DNA from: Narthecium ossifragum
Lineage: Eukaryota; Streptophyta; Magnoliopsida; Dioscoreales; Nartheciaceae
DNA: 64,000 nt
Assembly: GCA_963920575.1 (NCBI GenBank)
Contig: OY986971.1
Span: 9,054,779 to 9,118,778 of the forward strand
Direction of reading: 5' to 3'
Shown here: positions 1 to 12,227 of the stretch, piece by piece
How positions within the stretch are numbered: the stretch's first letter is position 1
Layout of the letters: every line of letters begins with the position of its first letter
Made by a program: the position numbers and the translations under genes
Notes under the pieces: generated by a model
What the model was told of the DNA's origin: nothing
Database searches by the model: none
What the model saw: only the letters and a program-made list of their open reading frames with translations

Positions 1-1408
1 CGTCCTACCATATCCTAAGAATACACGATACCGGCTGTCACTACATGCAACGCATAGCAAAGATTCCTCGAGATAGAGCCCCAACCTTGTCTTACCGAAT
101 CCCTAAGAATACGCAATACCAGCTGTCACTACGGGCAATGCATAGCAAAGGTCTCGTGAGACTCGGTAGGAGAATCAAAAGAGATAACTATGAGATCACA
201 ATATCATAAAAGAAGCATGACTGGGTTTATAATAATCTTTAACCACAAAGCAATCTGTAAAGATCCAATACATAAATAGAGTTCAAACAATAAAGTTGAA
301 AATCTATGAACCATGATGAAGAAGAAACCTTAATCCTCACTAGATCATCCGTCCGCCATGCCCGCGGCTTACTCGACCATTGATGGAGATTTCTTCATCT
401 TCTTTCTTGCTTTTCTCCCCTCCAAAGCTCTGTAGAAAACCTCCTTGAAGCCAGCCTAATTTTGGATTAAAATAACCATATATATAGGGGAACTCCTGAA
501 ATTAGGGTTTTAGTTGAGTTGGACTTATGGTGCAACTCGGATTTCCTGAATTAATCCTAGCAGCCCTATTCCGATCGCAGTTGGGTCCAATATAGCCAGA
601 ATTTGGAAACTTAGTCAACACAAAAGTTGTATATTTGGAAGTCTTCTGTCTGATTTCAAAGATTTCATAATATTCGGAGTTATCTGGAATATTTGACTAA
701 TATTCTTCTCAGCTTCGACAGAACAGTTTTCCAGCTTGTGTAACTTCATCTATTCTTCCAATCTGCTATAATGTCATCCAGAATCTCACAAAATGTCCAA
801 CATAAAAGTTGTAGATCTCTGAGCCTTCTATCATGTGTTCAAATTTCAGAATATTTGGACATCTAAAGAATATGTTACGAATATTTTCCTACCAGTTGAT
901 GAAACTGTATTTCTCCTCAATTGCTATAATTTGGGTCGCCCTAAGTACGATCGATCCTTTGTAAGCCTTCTCAGTAGGATGGATAGTAGGATTGATCCTT
1001 CTGTGATTATCTGAAAAGTATGCGTTCTGTCAGGGTCGGATCAATCCCTTGATAGAGTAAGATCGATCCTTTGAGCATCAGATGATCTTCTTCTTCCGTA
1101 ACTGCTCTATCTGCACCTCTCATACTCAAAATAGCATATCTTCCTCTAGGAAACTCCAAATCAGGAACCGTAAAAACTCCCGGAAACTAGACTTTCAGAG
1201 CTTTCCAACCATATATGACATATTATCTGGTTTCTTCTGATAAGGTACAGTTTTGGCGTTAAAGACCCATCTTTGCTTCAATTTTTTGCATAATACAAAT
1301 AACTTTGTGAAGCAACATATACGGACGAAATCACCTATATTAATCATGAAAACTAATCAAATAAGCTGCTCTTAGTCATGTTCAGAGTGCACTTTAATGC
1401 ACTCATCA
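1..1408 (-). repeat. Family-B LTR, cut by the window edge
   Basis: The right end reads GCACTCATCA and matches the end of the complete solo LTR at 3592-5392, including the tandem units at 1-170 and the module ending in CTTTCCAACCATATATG near 1210. The left end lies outside the window. The LTR interrupts a family-D LTR at the sequence CTTAG: the uninterrupted family-D copy at 10909 reads GAGCTTAGTGCTCACTCC, while here CTTAGTGCTCACTCC follows position 1408. Strand is set by homology to the Athila-type LTRs at 14443 and 25973, whose element runs on the minus strand. No coding region is present. Confidence 0.8.
946..1075 (-). promoter_or_regulatory. Degenerate GATCGATC array of the family-B LTR
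   Basis: Three or four decayed GATCGATC or GATTGATC sites, including TACGATCGATCCTTTG, are followed by GCGTTCTGTCA. They lie on the upstream side of a TATA-like stretch (about 473-486, minus strand). This is the same arrangement as in the better preserved arrays at 4604-5033 and 15329-15690. Function is inferred from position only. Confidence 0.5.
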
Positions 1409-1744
1409 CTTAGTGCTCACTCCTTCAGTGGCCCATACCGAGCAGGTGTTTGGTGGCGCGGCGGCATCTGATGGTGCTTGAGGAGCAGTGATCGTCATTT
1501 TACCTTTTTTGTTAAATAACCTCCTACGGGAGTGTGATGTATATAAATGTTAACCCTTTTGAGGATTTGAATTTATCTTATTATATTATTGAGGTTTGGA
1601 ATTATTGTTAAATAAGGGTGGTTATGAAATGTTTAGGGAAACCTTTAAGCTAGAGGGAACCCTCGCCAAAATTATTCCTCATTTAGTTAGGTTCTGGTTC
1701 GCTTCATCCGGCCCGGTTGGGCCTTCGCAGGTCGGGGCGCGATA
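1409..1744 (+). repeat. End fragment of a family-D LTR
   Basis: This matches the last 340 bases or so of the solo LTR at 9088-11282. Shared landmarks are GTGCTCACTCC, a GGTCTTTGGTG-like run, CTCCTACGGGAGTG and the terminal GGTCGGGGCGCGA. The last two bases are TA instead of CA. The rest of this LTR was displaced by the family-B LTR at 1-1408 and is out of the window. Confidence 0.75.
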
Positions 1745-2340
1745 CCATAACTGGATATGATGATGGTATATCTTGAGACATCGGCATGTCATAGGAAGTA
1801 GTCTACCCAGTAGCCAGCTGCGACTGTTGTGAACTTACAGGAGCTCCACCGCAAATCCGCAAATCCTCCATCATAGAGTAAAATACCAATGTAAAACGAT
1901 CAGCGAGCTCCTCTCTAGAACGATCGCGGCACATCATATAATTCTCCTCGGCGGTGTCATACTATTAGTGGCAAGTTAAGAAAGTTTGGTTAGGTTAACA
2001 CAATTGAAAAATTAATTACAAACAAACAAATTATATTTGCCAGCTTCCGTAGCATATTTATGTTCTGCTGATAGGCCATTCTGTCCTCCAATCTAGGCCT
2101 ATTGACATACCGCCTGGTGATCCCCCAATACCACTGCAAATATGACACAGGATTCTCACCATCATCGATTGCACCGTCAATGATCCCTTGGTGTTGCTCC
2201 TCCCACTGGGTGATATACTGGTGATGCGTAGTGACCCAGTCCGCAGTAACATTGCCCCGACGGCTTGCACGCGATAGTCTCTCTGTCACCGGGGGCGGTA
2301 TCTCTTGTCAACAATGCCACTACCCAAATCACCATACCAG
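1745..2340 (-). pseudogene. Plant-mobile-domain-like protein relic
   Basis: The minus strand from about 2289 encodes a 99-residue stretch with a histidine-rich TTHHQYITQW segment and YLQWYWGITRRY. The W-x-Y-x-x-x-TRR pattern resembles the plant mobile domain (PMD) found in MULE-associated and PP7-long-form-like proteins. A second piece follows after an apparent intron (about 1973-2043). It begins YDTAEENYMMCRDRSREEL, continues through a Met/Asp-rich segment, and meets an in-frame TAG near 1807. No transposase core or terminal repeats were found. The PMD assignment rests on a short motif and is tentative; the coding character of the region is better supported than the family name. Confidence 0.45.
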
Positions 2341-2960
2341 AATGATTAAAAAAAAATTCTAATAAAAAATGGGCATTTCAATTACTATAAAAAAACCCTA
2401 ATTTGACTATATAAACCCTAAATCTCATCACAACAAGCATACAACTAAAATTTCAAGACAAAAACTCACTGGAAAGTAAGATGGAGAATGTCCAAAGGAT
2501 CTTGGAGGATTTGGACGAAAGACCACCGGAAAAATTTCAAGATACAACTCCTTTTGAAGGAGTGGATGGACGGGGAAGGAGGAGGGGACCCGCGGGCCGC
2601 GGAGCCACGCACCGCGAGCCGAGGAGATGCGCCGGAGATCGCCGTCCGTGGAGAAGGAGGAGGGCCCGGGTGGGAGGTCCGGTGGGGAAGGAGGAGGGCC
2701 CGGGTGGGAGAGAGGGTGGGGAAGGAGAAGGAGGAGGACCGCGGTCGGGGATAGATGGCGACTATAGACGTAAGTTGAAGTTACATCTTTATTAATATAG
2801 ACGTAACTCCAACCTACATCTTTTAAGGACAACTCTCCTATCCGCCCTTAGCCTCCCTGCGGTGGGGAATGGTCAATAGGTCAAAGGCGTATGTCCAATT
2901 TACGTCGTTATGAATATAGACGTAACTTGGAGTTACGTCTTAATTGGTAGAATTAAAAAA
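2341..2960. other. GC-rich block and GACGTAA-rich repeats
   Basis: 2481-2755 is a purine-rich, GC-rich tract that is open in several frames, with low-complexity Gly/Arg/Glu translation, so I do not call a gene. At 2756-2950 the motif TAGACGTAA(C/G)T and its inverse (AGTTACGTC, AGTTACATC) recur four to five times in both orientations. This looks like the subterminal repeats of an unclassified DNA transposon. No clean ends or target-site duplication were found. Confidence 0.35.
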
Positions 2961-3591
2961 AATGAAAGGCCACGCCAGCATGGCGCTGACATGGCCAAAC
3001 GAGGTATATCTTCATCAATACTTTCTCCACATGTATATATTACTAATTTTATTAAAATAATATTATTTTAAAAAAAATCCATTCTCGATAGGTTAGCACC
3101 GGTTTTGAAGCAAAGTCAGATTTATGAAAGTTGAAATTAAAAGCTGAAGAAAATAATGCTGATGACGTGGCATAAACCGACACTGAATAGACCGATCGCT
3201 CGGAAATAGGTTCGACCGATCGGTAGGATGATGTGGCAAGTACGGAATTTAGGAAAATTAGAGTTTAACTTCAGTTATGAATCCTAATTTTGAAGTTAAG
3301 GGTCTTTGCTATAAAAAGGAGTTTATTCTTGCCGAATTGGGAGATCTTTTGTACCACTTTTGGAGAGAAAGGCTAGGGTTTTGAAGACAGAGATCTTTCT
3401 GCGGGGATTTACGGCTTCTTTCTCAACACCTATGGATCCTACCGAAAAGATGAGGGGCTAATTCCTATACTTAGGGATCTCATGAAACCCTAGTGTAATC
3501 CCTAATTTTTATTTGATTTGATTCTTGTAAACTTCTTCTCAACATGATCTCTTGAATACGGTTTTATTGATAAAGATTTGAGGGAGCATAG
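2961..3591 (+). other. LTR-like promoter sequence, left of solo LTR
   Basis: No gene is seen. CTATAAAAAGG at 3309-3319 is a good TATA box on the plus strand. It is followed by sequence typical of a plant LTR R/U5 region, with TTTTGTACC, AGGGTTTT and CCCTAGTGTAATCCC. The sequence stops at the family-B solo LTR and resumes at 5398. I infer an old LTR split by that insertion. Its outer ends were not found. Confidence 0.4.
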
Positions 3592-3988
3592 TGATGTCGC
3601 TCAAATGTGTCACGCACAGCGGTCGCGGTGCAGTACAGCATAAGAGAGGTCGAATCCCACAAAGAGACAAGCAGGAAAGATCCAGAAACACAGATAACAA
3701 TGAATTGAAAACAATCAAGAGCGATAAAAGTTAAGAAAATAGATCGAAGATGTAATGGTAAGATAAAGGTAACAAAGAAATCAGGATTTGAATAAGGCTA
3801 GGCTTCAGGAATCACGTCACTCGGATTTAGGTTCTTCTCTTCTCAATGGTTCATATGGTACTCAGTTAAGGGATTCACATCCCAATCGCCTTAACCGGAA
3901 GATATAGAATTATGAATCTGATAAAATATAAATGTCTCTTTCTATGATTGGTTCCTCCTTTTTATAGTTCTAACTTCATCCAACCAAA

Positions 3989-4240
3989 CCTAAGAATACA
4001 CGATACCGGCTGTCACTACATGCAACGCGCAGCAAAAGTTCATCGGGATAAAGCCCTAACTATAACCGGATCTCTAAGAATACACAATACCAACTCTCAC
4101 AATCGGCAATGCATAGCAAAGATCTCACGGTATAGAGCCCCAACCTTATCTAACCAGATCCCTAAGAATATACAATACCAGCTGTCACTACGGGCAATGT
4201 ATAGCAAAGGTTTCACGAGACTCGGTAGGAGAATTGAAGG
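3989..4240. repeat. Three tandem units of about 83-89 bp
   Basis: Three direct copies start at about 3989, 4072 and 4161. Each carries CCTAAGAATAYACRATACC, a variant of CTGTCACTAC, and GCAA(T/C)G...AGCAAA. Two further units of the same repeat are seen at 1-170 in the other family-B LTR, so the minisatellite belongs to the LTR family. Confidence 0.75.
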
Positions 4241-4603
4241 AGATAACTATGGGATCACAATATCATAAAAGAAGCATGACTGGATTTATAATAATGTTTA
4301 ACCACAAAGCAATCTGTGAAGATCCAATACATAAGAAGAGTTTAACAATAAAGATTAAAAACTATGAACCACTGTTGGAGAAGAAGCCCTAGTCCTCGCT
4401 AGATCATCCGTCCGCCATGCCCGTGGATTACTCGGCCATAGATGGAGATGTCTCCATCTTTTTCCTCTTGAAAAACTCCTGAAAAGAGCCTCCAAAAATG
4501 TCCAAGAAGTCCCCCTTGATTAGCCCTAAGTTTCCTATTTATAGGGTCCAAGAATTAGTAAACTCGGATTAATCAAAACCGTTGATTTTCGTCACTGGGC
4601 AAG

Positions 4604-5033
4604 TCCGATCGATCCTTCTCGGGATGTTGGATCGATCGGTCTCTTGAAATCTCCAATCTTCTATTTACGCCCGAGTCCGATCGATCGGACTAAGGGAGTC
4701 GGATCGATCGATTTCGTAAAAATCCTTCGTCTCTGGCTCTTCCCGAGTTCGATCGATGGACGGATCGATCGAACTCTGCTCCTCTAAAAAGCATACGTTC
4801 TGTCACCCTTTAATTCCCAAGTCCGATCGATCGGATTATGTATGTTGGATCGATTGGTTGAGTAAAAATCCGCTGTTTTTGACATTTTCCGAGTCCGATC
4901 GATCGGACCATTGGTGTCGGATCGATCGGACCCTATGGGAGTGAAGGAGGGATCGATCGGAACATATTCAGCCAAATAACGCATGTTTTGTCACGATTTT
5001 GTCAGGTCCGATCGATCGGCGGATCGCTCGAAC
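4604..5033 (-). promoter_or_regulatory. Palindromic GATCGATC array upstream of LTR TATA
   Basis: About ten GATCGATC cores occur here, most in the form GTCCGATCGATCGGAC or GTCGGATCGATCGG, spaced roughly 20-70 bp. A GCATACGTTCTGTCA-like tail follows. On the minus strand the array ends about 60 bp upstream of the TATA-like box (4536-4543), so it occupies the U3 enhancer position. An activator-binding role is inference. Confidence 0.6.
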
Positions 5034-5397
5034 TTCCAGCTTATTTTCCTTTCTGCCATTCAGACTGCGCATCGGTACTGAAATTGCCGTAACTTCTTCT
5101 AGGAAACTCGGAATCACGAACCGTAAAATTCCCCAGAATCTAGACTTCTAGAGCTTTCCAACCATATATGGTACATCATCTGATTCTTCATGAACAGGTA
5201 CAGATTAATTGTTGAAGTTGATCCATATACTCTTTTCAGCTTCTTTTAGCTCCAATTTCCTGCATTTTCCAAACAACCATGTGAAGCAACATATAGATAT
5301 AAAAATAGTAATAAAGATGCTGATTAAGGATAATAATCTAGCAATTGAGATGGTTTTAAGGTTGTTCAGAGTGCACTTTCATGCACTCATCACATAG

Positions 5398-5949
5398 CTC
5401 CTTTGAAGTATTTTTAATCACATAAACTTTATGTGATTGTTTGTGTAGATTCTTGAGATGGTTTTCATGTGGTTTTTGTCTGCCTTTGAGATAATCTATG
5501 CTAAGTGAAGATAAGTCGTGCTAAGGTCATCAGTAGTAGAATAATTTAAGGTAATTGTGGGACCAAAGATGATTTATGCTAAACAAAAATAGGTTATGCA
5601 GTTGGGAACACTAACCTTATTGTGATCTTGTAGCCATATGATCTATAATGTTGAGAGAAAGGAACAAGAGGATAACTAGAGAAACGTAAAGGTGAAGTTA
5701 GGGTGGATTGAGTAATCCTTAGGTAATTCTTAAATTGGTTCAAACCCCGATCACATTAGTTGCTTTCTTAAGTAATTTTTAGATAATTCCACATTCAATA
5801 TCACATTCAACTTTGATCATTCTACTTAGGACTTGAGTTTTGAGAATTTATTTCAGTTTCCAACAATTTTTCCTGTGGTTCGACTCCGGACTTCACTCCT
5901 ATTCTATATTGTGGTTTAGTAATTGAACAAGGATTAATTTGATTGAAGT
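5398..5949 (+). other. LTR-like sequence, right of solo LTR
   Basis: This is the continuation of the sequence broken at 3591. It contains CCTGTGGTTCGACTCCGGACTT and TATTGTGGTTTAGT, a combination often seen in the terminal part of plant Ty3/gypsy LTRs. No gene is present. It borders the decayed LINE that becomes recognisable near 5950; the exact junction was not resolved. Confidence 0.35.
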
Positions 5950-8812
5950 TTGCTGCGTTTTAATGACACCGTTTTGCGAACGATCATTGGAGCTTCCTCA
6001 TCTTCCTTGTCTTGATGAGGATATGCGGAGGCTGCTAGAAGCTGAGATTACAGACGTGGAAATTAAATGGGCTTTGGTTGGATTGGGGAAGAACAAATGT
6101 CCTATGGAGTTCTATTCTTCTCATTGGAATATTGTCGGAGGAGATTTTGTGGCATCATTTAGAGGTTCTTCAGGTCAACGCGTCTCCCTCCTAACTGGAA
6201 TGAAGCGTTCATCTCTTTAGTTACAAAATGCAAGTTCCCTTCAGAGGTCAAAGAGTTCCGGCCCATCAACCTTAGTAATGTTGAATACAAGGTAATTACA
6301 ACTATCTTGGTGAAGCGTATGAAGGTTGCGCTTTGTAGTCTTATAGGTATTGAGCATTCGGCATTCTTGGCGGGTAGATGTATACATGACAATGTGGATG
6401 CGGCAAAAGAGGTTCTTCATTCCATGAGGATTTCCCCCAAAACGAAAGGCTTAATGGTACTGAAAGTAGACCTCAAATCAGCCTATGACAGGGTGAGATG
6501 GGATTTCCTACAGAATGTTCTTGTTTGTATGGGTTTTCCATCTAATTGGGTGGCGTAGGTTATGACATGTGTCAAGGGCCCTATGTTCTCTATTATCATC
6601 AATGGAATGTTACATGGAAGGATCTCCTCCTCTTGTGGGCAGAGACAAAGGGACTCTCTATCCCCTAATCTCTTTTTAGTGGTCCAAGAGGTTCTCTCAA
6701 GGATTCTAAAGGATCCCATGGCTGGAGTTGTAGGGTTGAGATTTCGTGGCTCTGACTTTGCGTTGTCTCATCTTCTTTATGTGGAGGATTGTTTGATTTT
6801 TTTTCTCATGCTACTTGTATAGAGGCAAGGAAGTTGAAGCTCATGTTATTTCATTTCAAGCTCCTATCTGGATTGGAGATGAACATCACCAAGTCTAGTG
6901 TTCACTTTTCCCCTACTGTTGTTGTGGACAGGAGGTACACAATCTCTCTCATTGTTGGGCTGGAGGAGGATGAGGATACATACAATTACTTGGGAATACC
7001 CCTTTGTGAGGGTCGAGGGAATGCAGCTGACTTCTCTCCAATGATTGATAAGATGGCTGGGAAGGTTATGGGCTGGCAAGGGAAGCATTTATCAGATTCA
7101 GACTAACTGATCCTTCTCAAGTCAATATTGCAGGCTGTTCCGGCCTTTATCATGGCCACGACTCATATTCTGATGGCAGTTATCAAAATGGAGCACATTT
7201 ATAGGGATTTTCTTTGGAAGCGGCGAAGGTCACGTGTTTGTAATGTAGTTTGGAAGGAAGTGTGCATGCCTAAAGAGTTTGGGGGGCTGGGGTTGAGGGA
7301 TTTCAACAGCTGGCAGAAGACCTTGAAAATTAAGAGGGTGGCAACATTTCTAAAGCCGGGTGTGAATGTTTGGAAGGAGTTAGCAAAGGCGAAGAATCAA
7401 TGGAAAGAGGTGCTACCTTCTAGTCGAGATCCTAGGCTGGTGTCGGCTTCGTCACATTGGCGGAATATTTGTTTGGCGGCAGAAGAGTTGAGGAAGAGGT
7501 TAACGTGGACTCCGCATATACATAGCAAGCTTAATGTTGTGTTTGATACATGGTGATCTGATATTCCACTGTCTAGATGGCCTACCCTTTTCAATGTGTA
7601 TGCTGGTCTGGAATGGGTGGAAGTGGGGGATCTTTTGGTTGGTGGGGAATGGGATTTGGAGGTGCTTCATGCTTCCCTCGCCCTTTGTTCTTGGAGAATG
7701 TTCTGGCTATTATGGCGCGGCAGAGGGATCAGTGCAGGTGGCCGTTTAATGGGACATGTAAGGTATGTTTTGCCTCTGCTTATTTGTCTATGGTTCAAGA
7801 AGCTATCCCCCATTGTAGAATAGAGATGGAGGAGAGGTGGTCTAAAGTTTGAAGAGCTCTTGCTAGCCCGAGGATCCGCCACTTCTTGTAGTGTCTGCTC
7901 CATAGAAAACTGCCAGTCCATGAGGACTTGCGAAGGATTCGTTTGTCTTCGAAGAAAGAATGTCCAAGATGTGCTGAAGAGGAGGAATCTATTCTCCATG
8001 CCCTCATCAGGTGTCAATTTGCCTATAAGGTGTCTGAGTATCTTGCTAAGAAGGAAGACATTATTCTACCGAAGTGGGAGCCGGAAGAAATTTTGGAATT
8101 GATCTATGGGAACTCTAGGAGGATGGTATCGAATCGCCTCATTGCTATCTTGTGTTATGGCATGTGGATGGTTTGGAAGGATAGAAACTGCATCGTCTTT
8201 GGCGAAGGAGGTGAAATGGTTGAGGTGGTTACATGTAGAACGAGGAGACTGGTGACTGAGTTCTTAACACAATAGGATAATAATTCTAGTTTGGGAACAT
8301 GTCGACATTAGTTGAAGGATGACATTAGGGTGATCCAGACGGATGTTTCCATGGATGTGGGCTTGGTGGAGACGGCCTTGCGCTGGTTGGATTGGCGAGT
8401 TCAGGCGAGGCAGTTTGGGCTTTTGGGAGACCGAGGAGGTTAGCTTTGTGCTCCAAGGGGAGATGGAGGCGATGAAGATGGCCTACTCGGTGGGGATGAA
8501 ATCTTTGATTGTGGAATCGGATTCTTTGAGTGTTGTCCATATCATTAATAGATTGAGAGGTAGGTCACCAGACCTGAAAGGTTTGGCTAAAGACATCTGG
8601 ATTGTTGCTCTACGTTTTGAGTCAGTTTATTTTTATATATCTCAAGAACATGTAGCGTGAGTGCAGATGCTATAGCTCATGCGCGTCGATGGACTGGGTT
8701 GGTATTTACCTTATCTTAAGGATTGGGGAACTGAGCTGTTAGACAGCTTGTAAAAAGTGTTAAAAGTCATGTAAGTGGGTAACATTAGTCTTGGGACTCA
8801 TCTCATAAAAAA
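5950..8812 (+). pseudogene. Decayed L1-type LINE (RT to RNase H)
   Basis: A 5'-truncated LINE with several stops and frameshifts. The reading starts just before the RT thumb/finger region (VEIKWALVGLGKNKCP, then FRPINLSN-like). KVDLKSAYDRVRW, about 6469-6507, is the first catalytic Asp block. HLLYVEDCL near 6770-6800 stands where YADD is expected, so an Ala-to-Val and an Asp-to-Glu change have destroyed the active site. Downstream are the FLWKRRRS...GGLGLRDFNSWQKTLKIKR linker, a zinc-knuckle-like CPRCAEEEESILHALIRC segment near 7960-8015, and a remnant RNase H with VESDSLSVVHIINR. It ends in a short A-run near 8806-8812. It is diverged from the second LINE in this window. Confidence 0.85.
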
Positions 8813-9087
8813 ACCTACTTTTCTTTTACTTAAAATAGATCTGTTTTATATAATAGGGTATTGCAAGTACTTGATATATTGACACATTTGTATTAAGATA
8901 GTTTTAACTTAGTACACCACATTTACATAATACACTATATCCTAGCTTTTAAAGCATGGTGTTTTATTTAATATAAACCCTTCATGCATGGGGTGTATGG
9001 TTAGGGGTGGCAATTTGGGTTCGCGGGTCGGGTTCAGGTTGGGTTGGGCACTGACCCGTTTAATAAAGGCCAAACCCGAACCCGACC

Positions 9088-11282
9088 TGTGAGGACCCGT
9101 CCCTCCCCTCCTGTGGCTCGTTGTGGACCGCAAGGGCAATTTGGTAAATTGCACCTTGTAGGCTGGTTTCACACTCGCGCGTGTGCACACACTGACCGTG
9201 TTTGTGATAATGTTTGCTTAGAATGATTAGTGGGACCCGGGATCGAAAGATCCGGGCTTGGGCTTGAGTTTTAGGCCCAAGTCTAGCTTTCTGGACAAGT
9301 GGGATCGATCCTCTCTAGTTAAGAGATCGATCTCCTTGTGCCAAAAAGTCAAACCCGTTCTGGCAAGGAACATCGATCTCTTCTCAAAGGGAGATCGATT
9401 TCCCTTATGTCGGTTCGTTTGCCTATAAAGCAAACGAGATCGTTATCCTTTGATTTTTTGGGGTTTTCCGAGATTTAAGCCGCGTTCTTGCTGGATCTGA
9501 GCTCGTTGGATTTAAGCCGCTCTTACTTCGGTAGGGATTCCTACCTACTTTTATTTCGGGGTTTTGAGTTTTCCGGTTTGATTCATGTTCTTTTTCTTAG
9601 ATCTCTATATATACATGGTTATTTCTCGTGTTTTCACCGGTTTTGGACTCGTGAGATCTTGATCTATCAGATCCCAGAGTTTGGTTAAGTTTGGATGTGT
9701 TTTCCGGCGGTATTCCTCGCCGGAAGTACGCCGGAGAACCCATTCGAATCGATCCCGTTTGAGGAGGGATCGATCCCTTATGGTATGTCACGCCCAGCCC
9801 GAGCGGGATCGATCCCCTTGAGAAGGGAGATCGATCCCTTGGTGGCTGGCGGCGATGAGTCCCAGGTCACGAAGAAGATCAATCCCTCTGGAGGAGGAGA
9901 TCGATCTCCTTCGGTTGGCAGGGATGAGTTTTCCCTAAGTGCTAAGAGATCGATCCCCTTGAGAAGGGAGATCAATCCCTTAGTGGCTGAAGGGTGTTTT
10001 AAGTGGGTTTTTGCCTACGGGGCTTTGTATGACAGTTTTCTTTACTGTCTTAATACCTGGTACATATGCTTAAGCATGCTAGCCCTATAATAGGGCAGTG
10101 GTGAACCGGGAGAGTGATGACTCCCGGGATGTTTAGAATAAACGGGCGAGTAGCCCTACAGCTTTCCATAGCCTTGCATGCCGGCGTGCGCCGAGGGCTC
10201 TATCAGCTATATTTTGTGAGTTGTTGTTTGTGGGGTTGTTTCCCGGTGCAGGTGTTGTGGTGGATTGCTGGCAGTTGGTGGTGGTACCATTGCAGCAGTC
10301 CCTAGACCTTAAATATTTGTTCACCACCCCGGGCCGGCAGGGTGCCGTGCCCAGACCTTGTATTTATATCATCACATCCTGTTGCATGCTTATATGTATT
10401 TATCCTGCGCATGTTCATAGCATGAATTGTGTTGTGCACTAGTTGCATCTGTTTAGGGCGTTGCCGATCCGGGGCTTCCGGGTAGCCCGGATCTATCTCT
10501 TAGGACCGTTGCGGTTAGCTTGGTCCAGGACTCGATTGTAGTATTCAGTCGTTTTCGATGATAGGGTAGATGATTGGAATACTGATGTTGCTTGATGTTT
10601 AGAGGTCGTGTCAGCCTCGAGCCAAGTCATGGTGTAGCCGGTACCCAGTCCTTCTTGAACTCTTGGGTGGCAGGTGTGACTACCCAGCGGTGCTATCCGC
10701 CAACAGTGCCCAGGATCCTGTTGTGAGTTGGCAGTGCCGTTTCCTGCCTTACTGAGTGTGACCAGTTCGCTGGAAGACCATGACTGGGGCTCTCAGGGGC
10801 ATCCGGTGGGGTTATGGGACCCCTGTGATACACCTAGGCTTTGCTTGGGGGCGACACTGTTGTGTTCCCTCCCTTGTGAGTGTCGTAGTATAGTGTCCCT
10901 GCTGAGCTTAGTGCTCACTCCTACCCGGGCTGCGTTTTGCAGGTGCTGGCGCGAGCTCTTCTTCGGTCACCCCTACCGGGCAGGTCTTTGGTGACGTGGC
11001 GGCGTCTGGCGGTGCTTAAGAGGTGGCGATCATGCCGTTTTACCCTTTTTGTTTAGATAGTCTCCTACGGGAGTGATAAATGTATAATTTCCCTGTTGAG
11101 GTTTTGTATCCATTTCAGTTCCAGTGTTTGAGGTTTGTAATTGTTGTTAATACAGGATGATTATGACTTGTTAGGGTAACCACTACGATTAGAAGGAAAC
11201 CTCACCAAAATTTTCCGCAGTAGATTAGGTTCCGGTTCGCGTCGCCCGGCCCGGTTGGGCCTACGCGGGTCGGGGCGCGACA
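9088..11282 (+). repeat. Family-D solo LTR in the hAT, TSD CGACC
   Basis: It starts TGTGAGGACCCG and ends GGTCGGGGCGCGACA, with CGACC at 9083-9087 and 11283-11287. It is 2195 bp long. A plus-strand TATA box (TATAAAG, 9424-9430) fixes its orientation. GATCGATC-type sites lie both upstream (9302-9400) and downstream (9740-9985) of it. The same family is present at 19797-23103 (opposite orientation, 3307 bp), as an end fragment at 1409-1744, and as a start fragment at 47761-48490. No internal retrotransposon sequence remains. Short open frames inside it have no recognisable domain. Confidence 0.92.
9302..9985 (+). promoter_or_regulatory. GATCGATC sites around the family-D TATA box
   Basis: GGGATCGATCCTC, AGAGATCGATCTCC and AGATCGATTTCCC lie within 125 bp upstream of the TATA box at 9424. 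A second group lies at 9740-9985, with GGGATCGATCCC-type palindromes separated by TTGAGAAGGGA. The core is the same as in families A-C, but the flanking arms (GGGATCGATCCC) differ, so the module appears related or convergent and not simply copied. Confidence 0.5.
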
Positions 11283-11287
11283 CGACC

Positions 11288-12227
11288 TGTTTAATAAACG
11301 GGTCGGGTTTTATCAACCCAAACCCGACCCATTTATAAGCGGGTCAACCCGACCCGACCCGCCTAACCCGTTTATTAAACGGGTCGGGTCGGGTCAACCT
11401 GTTTAACAACAATAAACACCAAATTTGCATCAAATTACATCTAGTTTTGCATAAAATTAGACCTAGATTTACAATCAATCAACACATCCTCAGGGAAATC
11501 AAAATACATCCTCAGGAAGTCTTAGCTTGAGACTTCCAACTGCATTACAACAAATTTAGTTCATCCTCCAGAAAATTGCAAAATTTTGTTGAACAAACAA
11601 AAGCAAAGAAAAGAAAAGAAAAATCATCACGTAGTGAAGATGAAGGACCACATGACTTCTTCCATTAATTTGGAAACTCCTATAGGCTCACTAGGACTGA
11701 TTCTGCACACAAAGAAAATAATCAGCAAATAGAACTCACTAAATAAGGATCGTAAGCTTAAGCGCGAAAGATGAACAAATAGTTTTTCAAATTCCATGAT
11801 AACTGCTTTTAACACAAATAAATAAGCATTGATGGTTCACTAAGCAAGGAAAATAAGATTAGCTATAGAGGTGAACCACATATTGAATATACAACTACAT
11901 ATGTTTGCATAGCTTCCTTAGTTAAAGCATTTGATCCAGATGAGATCATATTGAAAAATTTCTCTCATCATAAGTTACAAACCAGGAAGAGAAATGTCCA
12001 AATTTCACTGGGGAAAAAAGAAGAAGAAGAGTATTAGAATTAACATACATCTAAATGCCACAGCTTCGCATGCAATTAAACACACTAAAATGAACTGAAA
12101 AATAAGATATGAAAATACCATGAATGATTACCTTTTCAATCATTAGGACGATGCAAAATTTGCTTATATTGATTCAGATTTCAAAATCACAAGGCTGATC
12201 AGAACCACCACCATCACTTCACCCCAT
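11288..12227. other. hAT interior without a gene
   Basis: This is the right-hand half of the hAT before the captured gene. 11288-11410 holds subterminal GGGTCGGGT repeats; the rest is AT-rich and has no coding stretch I can support. No transposase motif was seen on either strand. Confidence 0.5.

Larger units (their letters stand above)
3592..5392 (-). repeat. Complete family-B solo LTR, TSD CATAG
   Basis: The element starts TGATGTCGCTC and ends GCACTCATCA. It is flanked by the 5-bp duplication CATAG at 3587-3591 and 5393-5397, so it is a clean solo LTR of 1801 bp left after recombination. A TATA-like TATTTATA on + (4536-4543) reads TATAAATA on the minus strand. A GATCGATC array lies at 4604-5033, and tandem units lie at 3989-4240. 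The last 350 bp closely match the ends of the Athila-type LTRs at 14443-16044 and 25973-27553, although the first part differs. No open reading frame is of note. Confidence 0.92.

Noticed and set aside
2481..2795. Open frames of 88-134 codons on both strands
   Set aside because: Low-complexity GC- and purine-rich DNA is open in three frames at once; no domain and no splice context.
4604..5033. CRISPR-like array
   Set aside because: Sites are short palindromes with irregular spacing and no unique spacers of fixed length; the context is a plant LTR.
10728..10994. 88-codon frame in the family-D LTR
   Set aside because: Cys/Leu-rich, without domain, and inside a solo LTR.
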